Below are positions 8,526-16,897 of a DNA stretch of 64,000 nt, piece by piece. The first letter of the stretch is position 1, and each line of letters begins with the position of its first letter. The translations under genes and the position numbers were made by a program. The stretch spans positions 1 through 64,000 of the forward strand of contig DCWA01000009.1 in assembly GCA_002327445.1 (NCBI GenBank), written 5' to 3'. The DNA comes from Desulfobacteraceae bacterium UBA2174 (GTDB lineage Bacteria; Desulfobacterota; Desulfobacteria; Desulfobacterales; UBA2174). Below the pieces are notes generated by a model that had not been told where the DNA came from, searched no databases, and saw only the letters and a program-made list of their open reading frames with translations.

Positions 8526-10531
8526 ACCCGAGGTCGCCCGACACTGCAAGACCGGGTTCCGAAAGCAACGACGGCACCGACGCCAGCAAGGCGCAGGAGG
8601 TGCTGGAACGATTTGAACGTAAGCGCCGATTCACCGGCACCTCCAACCGCCTGATCACCGGCGTCGCGGTGGCCGCCTCCTGCTACCATCTGGCGTACGC
8701 CTACTTACACCCCTTTTTTGCCCTGGACCACCGGGCGCTGCACTGGCTGCTGATGTCCATCCTGCTGTTCGCGCTGTATCCCTTTTCCAAGAAGCGCGCC
8801 ATCCGGGGAGGAATGACACTCTGCGACGCCCTGCTGATGACCGCTTCGGCGGGAATCTGCATCTGGATCTTTTTCAATTCCACCGCGATCATGAACCGCG
8901 CCGGGGCCTACGCCACGGGCGACGTGGTGCTGGGTACGGCCCTGGTGATCATCGTGCTCGAAGCGGCCCGCCGTTCCACCGGCTTGGCCGTACCCGTCAT
9001 CGCCATGGTGTTTGTCGCCTACAGCCTCTTCGGTCCCTACCTGCCCGACGCCTTGAGCCACAGGGGATACTCCATCGCCCGGTTGAGCACCTACCTGTCC
9101 CTGTCCACCGACGGCATCTTCGGGGTCCCGATGGGGGTCTCGGCAAACTTCATCCTGCTCTTCATTCTCTACGGCGCATTGTTGCGCAAGACCGGGGCCG
9201 GGCAGTTCTTCACCGATGTGGCCTTTGCCCTGACGGGATGGAGCCGCGGCGGCCCCGCCAAGGCCGCCGTGGTTTCCAGCGCCTTTTTTGGAATGATTTC
9301 AGGCTCCTCGGTGGCCAATACGGTCACCACGGGATGCTTCACCATCCCCCTGATGAAACGCACCGGGTACCCGAGCCACTTCGCCGCCGGGGTGGAGGCA
9401 TCTTCCTCCACCATGGGCCAGATCATGCCCCCGATCATGGGCGCGGCGGCCTTCATCATGGCCGAGTTCCTCGGTATCTCTTATTTCAAGGTCTGCGTGG
9501 CAGCGGCCATTCCGGCGACCCTGGCCTTTTTCTCGACTTTCATGCAGGTTCATTTCCGGGCCGTGGCCATGGGGTTGATCGGGATGCCGCGCCGCGAACT
9601 GCCTGGAATCCGGTCCGCCTTCGCCGCCGGCTGGCACCACATCTTCTCCATCTTCCTGCTGATGTATTTTCTGATGAGGGACTACTCGCCCGAACGGGCC
9701 GTCTTCTGGGCGATTTTGACCACGGTGGGCTCGGCGCTGATCATGGGCTTGCTGCGCCGGCAATCTCTCAAAGGACTTGGCGTTTTGATCCTGGAAGGTC
9801 TGGCAGAGGGCGCAATCGGCGCGGTGGAGGTGGCGGCGGCCTGCGCCGCGGCCGGAATTATCATCGGGGCGATCACCATGACCGGGCTGGGCATCAAGTT
9901 CTCCTCGCTGGTGGTGGACGCGTCGATGGGCCATCTCTTTCTTGCGCTGCCGTTCACCATGATCGCCTGCCTGTTTCTCGGAATGGGGGTGCCGACCACG
10001 GCCCAGTACATCATCATCTCCTCTCTGGTAGCACCGGCCTTGGTGCAGATGGGCGTCACGGCCATCGCAGCCCACCTGTTCATCCTTTACTTCGGCACCC
10101 GGGCCGACATCACACCACCGGTGGCCCTGGCGGCCTATGCCGGAGCCGGAATCGCCGGATCCGACCCCTGGAAGACCGGCTTGGCCGCCTTCCAGTTGGG
10201 AATCGCCGGGTTCATCATTCCGTTCATGTTCGTCTATGCCAACGAATTGCTCTTCGCAGGACCGATCCTTCACATTCTTTGGGCGCTGGCGACCGCGCTG
10301 CTGGGCGTGACCTGCCTGGCGGCTGCCGTGCAGCGCTGCCTGATCGTCAAAACCGCATGGCATGAAACGCTGCTGCTCTATATCGTCGCCTTCCTGCTGA
10401 TCAAACCCGGCTTGCTGACCGACATTGCCGGGTTCGGCCTTTTTTCCGCCGTCTTTGCTTTGCAATGGCGCGCCCGTCGGCGACGCTGGACGGCGGCGGA
10501 AGGACAACCGGTGGTTCAGCCCTTGCGCTGA
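8486..10531 (+). CDS. TRAP transporter fused permease (DctQM-type)
   Basis: Membrane component of a tripartite ATP-independent transporter, with the small (Q) and large (M) permease domains in one chain. The 681-residue protein starts at ATG 8486, 5 bp after GGAG, and has a hydrophilic N-terminal region of about 55 residues. The hydrophobic domain includes the M-subunit signatures FFGMISGSSVANTVTTG and SSTMGQIMPPIMGAAAF and the C-terminal repeat GMGVPTTAQYIIISS. The fused architecture is normal for TAXI systems. Transport is driven by the sodium or proton gradient; the substrate is set by the TAXI protein upstream. Confidence 0.93.
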   Translation: MPPHRPSDGSQPIDPRSPDTARPGSESNDGTDASKAQEVLERFERKRRFTGTSNRLITGVAVAASCYHLAYAYLHPFFALDHRALHWLLMSILLFALYPFSKKRAIRGGMTLCDALLMTASAGICIWIFFNSTAIMNRAGAYATGDVVLGTALVIIVLEAARRSTGLAVPVIAMVFVAYSLFGPYLPDALSHRGYSIARLSTYLSLSTDGIFGVPMGVSANFILLFILYGALLRKTGAGQFFTDVAFALTGWSRGGPAKAAVVSSAFFGMISGSSVANTVTTGCFTIPLMKRTGYPSHFAAGVEASSSTMGQIMPPIMGAAAFIMAEFLGISYFKVCVAAAIPATLAFFSTFMQVHFRAVAMGLIGMPRRELPGIRSAFAAGWHHIFSIFLLMYFLMRDYSPERAVFWAILTTVGSALIMGLLRRQSLKGLGVLILEGLAEGAIGAVEVAAACAAAGIIIGAITMTGLGIKFSSLVVDASMGHLFLALPFTMIACLFLGMGVPTTAQYIIISSLVAPALVQMGVTAIAAHLFILYFGTRADITPPVALAAYAGAGIAGSDPWKTGLAAFQLGIAGFIIPFMFVYANELLFAGPILHILWALATALLGVTCLAAAVQRCLIVKTAWHETLLLYIVAFLLIKPGLLTDIAGFGLFSAVFALQWRARRRRWTAAEGQPVVQPLR

Positions 10532-10564
10532 AATCTGGACATTATCGAAAAGGAGAACACACCC

Positions 10565-11914
10565 ATGTCGACCACTGTGCAACGGGACCATGTATTCTAT
10601 CGCAACCCGAGCAAAAACTACCCCACCGCCGTCCGGGCCGAAGGAGTGATGATTTACGATCAGGACGGCAAGGCCTACATCGACGGATCGGGCGGCGCCG
10701 TGGTGGTTTCCATCGGCCACGGGGTCCGCGAAATCGACCAGGCCATGCGCCAGCAGGCGTCCCGCATCGCTTTCGCCCATGGCTCCCAGTTCACCACCGA
10801 AGCCGCGGTGGGCCTGGCCCGGCGCATCGTGGACATCTGTCCCCCAGGCCTGGAATGGGTCTATTTTCTCTCCGGCGGCTCGGAAGCCATCGAAACGGCC
10901 ATCAAGATGGCCCGCCAGTACCAGGTCGACCGCGGGATGCCGTCCAAGTACAAGGTGATATCCCGTTGGACGAGCTACCACGGCAATACCCTGGGGGCAC
11001 TGGCCCTCGGCGGCCACACCGGCCGCCGCAAGTACTACCTGCCGTTGATCCAGCACACCCCGCACATCGTGCCGGCCTACTGCTACCGCTGCCCCTTCGG
11101 CCGAACGCCGGATGCTTGCGCCCTGGAGTGCGCCGCCGACCTGGAATCCACCATCCTCTATGAAGGGCCCGATTCGGTATCGGCCTTCCTGGCTGAGCCG
11201 GTGGTGGGCGCCACCGCCGGCGCCCTGGTCCCCAGGGACGGCTATTTTCAGAAAATCCGCGAGATCTGCGACCGCTACGACGTGCTGCTCATCGTCGACG
11301 AAGTGATGAGCGGGGTGGGCCGCTGTGGCAAAAACTTCGCCATCGAGCACTGGGGCGTGGTGCCGGACATGATAGTGGGCAGCAAGGGTCTGGCCGGCGG
11401 CTACAGCCCGATCTTCTCCGTGGTGACCACGGAAAAGGTCCACACGGCGATCAAGGAGGGCAACGGCGCCTTCGTTCACGGGCACACCTACAGCCAGAAT
11501 CCCTTGTCCTGCGCCGTCGCCTCTGCCGTGCTGGATTACATCCGCGACCACGATCTGGTCGCCCGCAGCGCGGCCATGGGGGCGTATCTGCTCCAACGCC
11601 TGCAACGCCTCTACCGCAATCCCATCGTGGGCGACGTCCGGGGCCTGGGGCTGATGGCCGGGGTGGAGTTCGTCGCCGACCGCAATACGCGCCGCCCCTT
11701 TGCCCCGCAGCTCAAGCTCAACGCCCTGATCACCAACCGGGCCTTTGAAAAGGGGTTGATCGTCTATCCGGGCGGGGGCGGGGCGGACGGGGTCAACGGC
11801 GACCATGTCCTGCTGGCGCCGCCGTTTGTGATCACCGAAGCGCAGATCGACCGGTTGGTGGAGATCCTGGACGAATCCATCAGCGAAATCACCGCCGAAA
11901 AAAACCTGGTTTGA
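10565..11914 (+). CDS. Class III pyridoxal-phosphate aminotransferase
   Basis: Fold-type I omega-aminotransferase that removes an amino group, usually from an amine or non-alpha amino acid, to an oxo-acid acceptor. The 449-residue protein has the PLP lysine at 274 (GSKGLAGGY), the cofactor Asp245 in LLIVDEVMSGVGR, and the phosphate-binding SGGSEAIETAIK region. Cysteines in CYRCPFG (173-178) are unusual but tolerated in this class. It follows the TRAP permease by 33 bp and precedes the BKACE gene, so it likely deaminates the imported compound. The exact substrate cannot be inferred. Confidence 0.92.
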   Translation: MSTTVQRDHVFYRNPSKNYPTAVRAEGVMIYDQDGKAYIDGSGGAVVVSIGHGVREIDQAMRQQASRIAFAHGSQFTTEAAVGLARRIVDICPPGLEWVYFLSGGSEAIETAIKMARQYQVDRGMPSKYKVISRWTSYHGNTLGALALGGHTGRRKYYLPLIQHTPHIVPAYCYRCPFGRTPDACALECAADLESTILYEGPDSVSAFLAEPVVGATAGALVPRDGYFQKIREICDRYDVLLIVDEVMSGVGRCGKNFAIEHWGVVPDMIVGSKGLAGGYSPIFSVVTTEKVHTAIKEGNGAFVHGHTYSQNPLSCAVASAVLDYIRDHDLVARSAAMGAYLLQRLQRLYRNPIVGDVRGLGLMAGVEFVADRNTRRPFAPQLKLNALITNRAFEKGLIVYPGGGGADGVNGDHVLLAPPFVITEAQIDRLVEILDESISEITAEKNLV

Positions 11915-11970
11915 GCGGGAACCGCCGCCGGGCGCTGGCGGGGGCCGATTCCCTGCAAAAGGTGAAACAA

Positions 11971-12843
11971 ATGGAAAAGCTCATCATCACGGTGGCCCTG
12001 ACCGGCAACGTGCCCACCCGGCAAATGAACCCGAATCTTCCGGTCACCGCGGAACAGATCGCCGCGGACGTCCGGCGCTGCCGCGATGCCGGAGCGGTCC
12101 TCTTTCATGTGCACGCTCGGGATGCCGACCAGAAGCCCACCCTGGATATCGACGCCTACAAGGCCAATGTGCGCGCCATCAAGGCCGCCGCGCCGGAGGT
12201 GATCCTCCAGCTGTCCACCGGTGCCCGGGCCGGTAGAAATTGGGAGGATCGTGCCGGGCCGGTACGCCTGCTGCCGGAGATGGGCTCGTTTACCACGGGC
12301 TCCAACAACCTGCCCGGCATCGTCTACGAAAACTCCCCGCAATTCATTGAATTTCTGGCCGGCGTCTACCGCGAGACGTCGGTCAAGCCAGAAATCGAGG
12401 TCTTCGAAACCGGCATGATCGCCAATGCCCTGCACCTGCAGAAAAAAGGGTTCCTCCAGGCCCCCCTGCACTTCGATTTCGTCCTCGGCGCGCCCGGGGC
12501 CATGCCGGGGACGATCAAGAACCTGCTCTTCCTGTCCGAGAGCATCCCGGCAGGATCGACCTGGACGGTGGCGGGAATCGGCAAGTCGGAAATTCCGCTT
12601 TCCACCGCGGCCATCGTCATGGGCGGTCACGTGCGCGTCGGCCTGGAAGACAACCTCTTCATGCCGGACGGATCGCCGGCCGCCAATCCACTCCTGGTAG
12701 AAAAAATCGTCAAAATTTCCCGTGAGATAGGCCGAGATATCGCCTCCGCTGACGAGGCCCGGTCAATCCTTTGCCTCGACCCGGCGAACAAGGACAGAGT
12801 TCTTTTCGGTGTGGCGCCGCAGCCCCCTCAAGCGTTGCCCTGA
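11971..12843 (+). CDS. BKACE (DUF849) beta-keto acid cleavage enzyme
   Basis: Member of the family typified by 3-keto-5-aminohexanoate cleavage enzyme, zinc-dependent enzymes that condense a beta-keto acid with acetyl-CoA to give acetoacetate and a new CoA ester. The start at 11971 follows AAAAGGTG and gives 290 residues. The metal ligands HVH are at 46-48 in GAVLFHVHARD, with later family motifs VFETGM and FDFVLGAPGAMPGT. Its place after a class III aminotransferase and a transporter suggests that the imported compound is oxidised or deaminated to a beta-keto acid and cleaved here. Reaction class is known for the family; the substrate is inference. Confidence 0.92.
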   Translation: MEKLIITVALTGNVPTRQMNPNLPVTAEQIAADVRRCRDAGAVLFHVHARDADQKPTLDIDAYKANVRAIKAAAPEVILQLSTGARAGRNWEDRAGPVRLLPEMGSFTTGSNNLPGIVYENSPQFIEFLAGVYRETSVKPEIEVFETGMIANALHLQKKGFLQAPLHFDFVLGAPGAMPGTIKNLLFLSESIPAGSTWTVAGIGKSEIPLSTAAIVMGGHVRVGLEDNLFMPDGSPAANPLLVEKIVKISREIGRDIASADEARSILCLDPANKDRVLFGVAPQPPQALP

Positions 12844-13005
12844 GCCCGCTTCCCGCCTCTTGAGGGGGGCAAACCGGCACCGCTTAAGGAACTCGCCGAC
12901 CCTTTTATGAAATTCTGCTTGAAATTCATGCGTTTTTATGGTCTAAGCCTGCCAGGCGAAGGTGGCGCAAACCCTGTACCACTAAAATCTAAGGAGGAGG
13001 AAGAG

Positions 13006-13278
13006 ATGACCAAGGCGGAACTGGTGGAGTTGATGGCAAAAGACGCCGGCTTATCCAAGGCGGCGGCGGCGGCGGCCCTGGATGCCTTTGTCGGCGGTGT
13101 CACCGCGGCGCTGAAGAAGAAGGAAGGCAAGGTCACGCTGGTGGGCTTCGGCACCTTTCAGAAGGTTCGCCGCAAGGCCCGCAAGGGGCGCAATCCCCAG
13201 ACCGGGGACAAGATCACCATCAAGGCGCACAACGTGGTCAAGTTTGTTCCCGGCAAAAAACTAAAGGACGCGGTCTGA
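13006..13278 (+). CDS. HU family DNA-binding protein
   Basis: Small histone-like DNA-bending protein of 90 residues. It has the dimerisation helices (MTKAELVELMAKDAGLSKAA), GFGTFQ, and the DNA-contacting beta-arm region RKARKGRNPQTG followed by KITIKAHNVVKFVPGKKLKDAV. The start at 13006 lies 5 bp behind a very strong AAGGAGGAGG, as expected for an abundant protein. It appears to be its own unit, with its own terminator downstream, and has no direct link to the catabolic genes before it. Confidence 0.95.
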   Translation: MTKAELVELMAKDAGLSKAAAAAALDAFVGGVTAALKKKEGKVTLVGFGTFQKVRRKARKGRNPQTGDKITIKAHNVVKFVPGKKLKDAV

Positions 13279-13332
13279 TCGCGTTCGACCTTCGATTTTC
13301 GACAAAGGGGACGTTCCCAAGCACTCGGCGCG

Positions 13333-13353
13333 GGGGGCGCCCCCTTTTCTTTT
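13333..13353 (+). terminator. Likely intrinsic terminator after the HU gene
   Basis: A GGGGGCGCCCCC palindrome is followed directly by TTTTCTTTT. Position 55 bp after the HU stop and the T-rich tail fit a rho-independent terminator. Confidence 0.55.
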
Positions 13354-13355
13354 CT

Positions 13356-13380
13356 GAAAACTTTCCGCCGGAAAGTTTTC
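13356..13380. terminator. Perfect 11-bp stem-loop downstream of HU
   Basis: GAAAACTTTCC and GGAAAGTTTTC form a perfect 11-bp stem around a 3-base loop (gcc). It directly follows the GC-rich terminator and precedes the reductase gene. It could be a second, bidirectional terminator element or an extragenic palindrome. Confidence 0.5.
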
Positions 13381-13435
13381 ATCCACCTGGCCGGGCCGCA
13401 CGATGGATGCCCGCACCCAAACTTCGGAACAGCGC

Positions 13436-14353
13436 ATGAAAACCGTCCATGACGTCGCCATTCTGGGCGCCGGGGCCATGGGGGCCTTTTTCGCCGCCCG
13501 CTTCGCCGCCAACAAGTCTTTCACCACCCGCTTGATCGCCAGCGGGGAACGCCGCGAACGCCTGGCGCGCGGCGGCCTGATCGTCAACGGCGAACCTGTT
13601 TTCATCCCGGTCGTTTCGCCGGAAGAAGGCGCGACGCCGGCCGATCTGATCATCGTGGCGCTCAAGCACCACCACCTGTCATCCGCCGTCGCGGGCCTCA
13701 AGGCCTTCGTGGGGCCGGATACGGTGATCATCTCGGTGATGAACGGAATCGAAAGCGAAGCCATCATCGGGGCGGCCGTCGGTCCGGACAAGGTCCTGTA
13801 TGCCATTTCGGTGGGCATCGACGCGGTGCGCGAAGGAAACCGGCTCACCTATTCGAATCCGGGGCGGCACATTTTCGGAGAAGCGGACAACACCGTCGTC
13901 GGCGACCGGGTGCGACGGGTGCAGGAGGCCTTCAACCGGGCCGGCATCGCCTGGGAGACCCCGCCGGACATGATCCGGATGCTCTGGTGGAAGTTCATGA
14001 TCAACGTCGGCATCAACCAGGCCTCGGCCGCCATGCGCGCCCCCTACGGCACCTTCCAGACCCGCGCCGAGGCCCGGGATTTGATGGAGGCCCTGATGCG
14101 CGAGGTCATCGCGCTGGCCGGTCCGGCCGGCGTGAACTTGGGCGAGCCGGATATTGTTGACTGGTACCGGGTCCTGCCAACCCTGTCCCCCACGGGCAAG
14201 ACATCCATGCTGCAGGACGTCGAGGCCGGCCGCAAGACCGAGGTGGAAATCTTCGGCGGCACCGTGGTCGCCCTGGGTGAGCGCTACGGCGTGCCCACCC
14301 CGGTCAACCGCACCCTTTTTCAGATCGTCCGGGTGCTGGAAGGGGCTGCGTAG
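13436..14353 (+). CDS. Ketopantoate reductase family oxidoreductase
   Basis: NADP-dependent 2-dehydropantoate 2-reductase-like enzyme. From ATG 13436 it has 305 residues; an ATG 33 bp upstream is also possible. The Rossmann motif is ILGAGAMGAFFAARFA near the N terminus. The cofactor-side ALKHHHLSSAV and the C-terminal domain WWKFMINVGINQASA follow the family layout, and GKTSMLQDVEAGRKTEVE closes it. Homologs either make pantoate for CoA or act on unrelated 2-oxo acids in catabolic clusters. Being next to a beta-keto-acid module leaves both open. The 3' end overlaps the convergent thioesterase gene by 50 bp. Confidence 0.85.
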   Translation: MKTVHDVAILGAGAMGAFFAARFAANKSFTTRLIASGERRERLARGGLIVNGEPVFIPVVSPEEGATPADLIIVALKHHHLSSAVAGLKAFVGPDTVIISVMNGIESEAIIGAAVGPDKVLYAISVGIDAVREGNRLTYSNPGRHIFGEADNTVVGDRVRRVQEAFNRAGIAWETPPDMIRMLWWKFMINVGINQASAAMRAPYGTFQTRAEARDLMEALMREVIALAGPAGVNLGEPDIVDWYRVLPTLSPTGKTSMLQDVEAGRKTEVEIFGGTVVALGERYGVPTPVNRTLFQIVRVLEGAA

Positions 14354-14753
14354 GGATCAATCTGTCTTTTTTCCGGTACACCATCCCCTGGAAAATGGCG
14401 ATGAGCGCGTCCCGGTCGTCGGTGATCCGGACGGTGTAGGACGCCAGCTTGAAATTCCGGGAGACTTCCACGGCCTCGGCGAACAGGGTCCGGGTTTCCT
14501 CTCCCGCGGCCTTCAGGTAGGAAATGTTGGCGTTGACGGCCACCGCCACGTTGCCGTGGGCGTTGGAGGCCACGGCGAACACCAGGTCCGCCAAGGTGAA
14601 GATGGCGGCCCCGTGGACGATGTGCACCGCGTTGAAATGATCCCTGCGGATGTCCAGCTTGGCCCGGGCCCGGCCCTTGCCGATCTCCAGCAGCTCGATC
14701 CCGACGCTGGCGGCGAAACGATCGTTTTTGAAAAATTCCTGCAGGTCCGTCAT
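14304..14753 (-). CDS. PaaI-family hotdog-fold thioesterase
   Basis: Hydrolyses acyl-CoA thioesters. The start ATG 14753 follows AAGGAGC at 6 bp and gives 149 residues. The hotdog-fold signature is HFNAVHIVHGAAIFTLADLVFAVA, with the central helix and catalytic acidic region, followed by the strand NISYLKAA. The C-terminal 15 or so residues run antisense over the reductase gene and may be poorly conserved. It is a lone minus-strand gene facing the reductase. It could recycle CoA from dead-end esters, but no specific substrate can be read. Confidence 0.85.
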   Translation of the reverse strand: MTDLQEFFKNDRFAASVGIELLEIGKGRARAKLDIRRDHFNAVHIVHGAAIFTLADLVFAVASNAHGNVAVAVNANISYLKAAGEETRTLFAEAVEVSRNFKLASYTVRITDDRDALIAIFQGMVYRKKDRLIPTQPLPAPGRSEKGCG

Positions 14754-15129
14754 CAACGGCTCCTTTGGCCTGGAATCGATTGGGCGAATACCGTTTTCAA
14801 TGGCAGACCAGTTATCAGCCGTCAAGCCACGCCTGGAATTTCCGGAACCCGCCGCCACCGCCTTCATCCCGGACCATCACGAAAACCTTCGGGGCATTCA
14901 TTCCGTCGGACCGCATTTAATCCTGTGTTGACAGCTTTTTTTAAGCTTGTTAAAGATTTCATCATTTTCTATGGGCAGTGCCTGCAAAACCTTCGATCCT
15001 CGCCAATAGCAGAAGGCGGATATCCATTCCGGAGCCTTTCACATCATCTCCGGAAAGGTGATTCGCCCCTCTCGGGAAGATTCCCATAACGCCTGAACGT
15101 AACGGATGCTGATAAAATAGGAGAATCGG
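14754..15129. promoter_or_regulatory. Intergenic control region before dctP
   Basis: No gene is visible here. It holds a TTGACA box (14928-14933) with a weak -10 candidate TAAAGA at 17 bp, and an AGCTT/AAGCT inverted repeat around the spacer. A perfect 8-bp inverted repeat TTCCGGAG (15027-15034) / CTCCGGAA (15048-15055) could be a regulator binding site. An A/G-rich ribosome site (ATAGGAG) lies just before the dctP start. Confidence 0.4.
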
Positions 15130-16218
15130 ATGAAAGGTCTCTGGAAACTAGTTGTCGCCGCCGCCCTTGCCCTGGCCATGATGGCCTCCCCTGTCTACGC
15201 ATCAAAAATTGCCATTCGCGTCGCCAATGCCGGCCCGGACAAACCGGACAACCGCACGGTGAAGGCCGCCAAGATTTTCACCCACACCCTCAACACCCTC
15301 AGCGGTGGAGAAGTCGAAGCCACCTTCTACCACGCCAGCCAGCTCGGCTCCGAGCAGGAAGCCCTGGAAGGGGTCCAGCTGGGAACCATCGAGATGGGCA
15401 CCCTCTCCGGCGGTCCCGTCCCGTCCTTTTTTCCCGAGGTCATGGTTTATGACATCCCCTATCTGTTTTCCAGCAACGCCGCCGCCTGGGAGTTCTTCCA
15501 GTCCGACTTTTCCAAGAAACTGCAGGACGCGTTTCTGAAAAAGACCGGAGTGCGCATTCTGGCCACCACCGAGAACGGCTTCCGCCATTTCACCAACAAG
15601 AAGAGACAGATCAAGTCCCCGGAGGATCTCAAGGGGCTCAAGGTGCGGGTCATGCAGAACCCGGCCCACATGGCCCTGGTGCAGGCCATGGGCGGCGACC
15701 CCACCCCCATCGCCTTCAGCGAGTTGTACATGGCATTGCAGCAGGGTGTCGTGGACGCCATGGAATGCCCCATCGTGCTGATCCACGACATGAAATTCTA
15801 CGAAGTCCAGGACCAGTTGGTTCTCGATGGCCACCTCTACAACCCCCTGTTCGTCTTCGTGAACGAAGCCTTCTACCAGAAGCTGAACAACAAGCAGAAA
15901 AAGGCCCTGGACGAGGCCTCGCACCGCTTCGCCATGGCCCACTGCGGCTTCAACCAGGAATCCAACAGTACCGCCCTGGCAAACCTGGCCAAACAGGGCA
16001 TGAACGTGTACAAGCCCACTCCGGCCGAAATCGCCAAATTCCGTGAAGTCGCCCAACCCGCCGGCTTGAAGTTCATCCGCGAGAAGATCGGCGACCAATG
16101 GGTTGACGAGGCGCTGAAGGCCGCGGCCGAAGCCGAAGCGGCTGTGTCCGGCAAGGAGGACGCCATCGTCAAGGAGACCATCGCCGAGGCCAACAAGGCA
16201 CTCGCCGAAACCAAATAG
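15130..16218 (+). CDS. dctP: TRAP transporter substrate-binding protein DctP
   Basis: Periplasmic binding protein of a three-component TRAP carrier. The 362-residue chain begins with a signal peptide (MKGLWKLVVAAALALAMM, cleavage near VYA-SK). It has the DctP pattern SQLGSEQEALEGVQLGTIEMG, and the ligand arginine is expected in GLKVRVMQNPAHM. FSELYMALQQGVVDAMECP follows. The C-terminal 35 residues are unusually rich in Ala, Glu and Lys. It heads a long operon encoding the permeases, an aminotransferase, a flavin/iron-sulfur oxidase pair and an amidohydrolase, so the ligand is probably an organic acid or amide. Confidence 0.94.
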   Translation: MKGLWKLVVAAALALAMMASPVYASKIAIRVANAGPDKPDNRTVKAAKIFTHTLNTLSGGEVEATFYHASQLGSEQEALEGVQLGTIEMGTLSGGPVPSFFPEVMVYDIPYLFSSNAAAWEFFQSDFSKKLQDAFLKKTGVRILATTENGFRHFTNKKRQIKSPEDLKGLKVRVMQNPAHMALVQAMGGDPTPIAFSELYMALQQGVVDAMECPIVLIHDMKFYEVQDQLVLDGHLYNPLFVFVNEAFYQKLNNKQKKALDEASHRFAMAHCGFNQESNSTALANLAKQGMNVYKPTPAEIAKFREVAQPAGLKFIREKIGDQWVDEALKAAAEAEAAVSGKEDAIVKETIAEANKALAETK

Positions 16219-16253
16219 GCAAGCGTTCCGCGGCCATTTGCATCCGCAAAACC

Positions 16254-16280
16254 GGGCCGGCCGCTGCCAGCGGCCGGCCC
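16254..16280 (+). promoter_or_regulatory. 13-bp GC hairpin between dctP and dctQ
   Basis: GGGCCGGCCGCTG and CAGCGGCCGGCCC are perfect complements separated by one base, so a stem of roughly 11 bp with a small loop forms. There is no T-run, so it is unlikely to be a full terminator. Such hairpins often protect the upstream message and lower permease expression relative to the binding protein. Confidence 0.55.
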
Positions 16281-16300
16281 GCTATTTGAAGGATTGACCC

Positions 16301-16897
16301 TTGCTGCACCAACTTTCTTACTGGATCAACAAGACGGCCAACTGGCAAATCAAACTCTGCGCGCTCTTCATCGTCATCACCGGCACGGCGATGACCGTCA
16401 TCATCCTTTTGCAGGTATTTTTTCGTTTCGTGGTCTACATGCCGTTTCCCTGGAGCGAGGAGGCCGCTCGCTTCCTGATGATCTGGATGGCGATGTTCGG
16501 CAGCGTTATCGCGTTTCGTCGCGGCCGGCACATCGGCGTGCGCGTGTTGGTCGAGCGAATGCCGCCGGGATTTTTCGACCGCTATCTGGCCCCGTTGATC
16601 CAGCTGAGCATCCTTGCATTTCTGTGCACCATGGGATGGCAGGGATGGCAGTTCGCCATGCGCAGCCGCTTCCAGATTTCCCCCGCACTCGAAATGTCAA
16701 TGGTCTATGCATACATGGCCATTCCCGTCGGCATGGCCATGATGGCCCTGGACGTGGCAGCGGATCTTCTTCAGGACCGCTTTCCCACCGAGGCCGGATC
16801 CAACGCCAAGATATCCACCACCGCCTTGGATGACCTGGACGAGCTGGCGGCCGCCGCGCGTCAGGAAATTGAACGCGGCCGGGAGAGCGCTTCATGA
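16301..16897 (+). CDS. dctQ: TRAP transporter small permease DctQ
   Basis: Small membrane subunit of the TRAP carrier, about four membrane helices in 198 residues. The start is TTG at 16301, 7 bp after AAGGA. The family core PFPWSEEAARFLMIWMAMFGSVIAFRRGRHIGV is present. The C-terminal tail (ISTTALDDLDELAAAARQEIERG) is hydrophilic and longer than minimal homologs. Its stop overlaps the dctM start (ATGA), a typical arrangement for Q and M subunits. Confidence 0.92.
   Translation: MLHQLSYWINKTANWQIKLCALFIVITGTAMTVIILLQVFFRFVVYMPFPWSEEAARFLMIWMAMFGSVIAFRRGRHIGVRVLVERMPPGFFDRYLAPLIQLSILAFLCTMGWQGWQFAMRSRFQISPALEMSMVYAYMAIPVGMAMMALDVAADLLQDRFPTEAGSNAKISTTALDDLDELAAAARQEIERGRESAS

Noticed and set aside
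9299..11806. 835-codon minus-strand frame
   Set aside because: Antisense to the TRAP permease and aminotransferase; His/Gly/Gln-rich low-complexity translation typical of GC-rich shadow frames.
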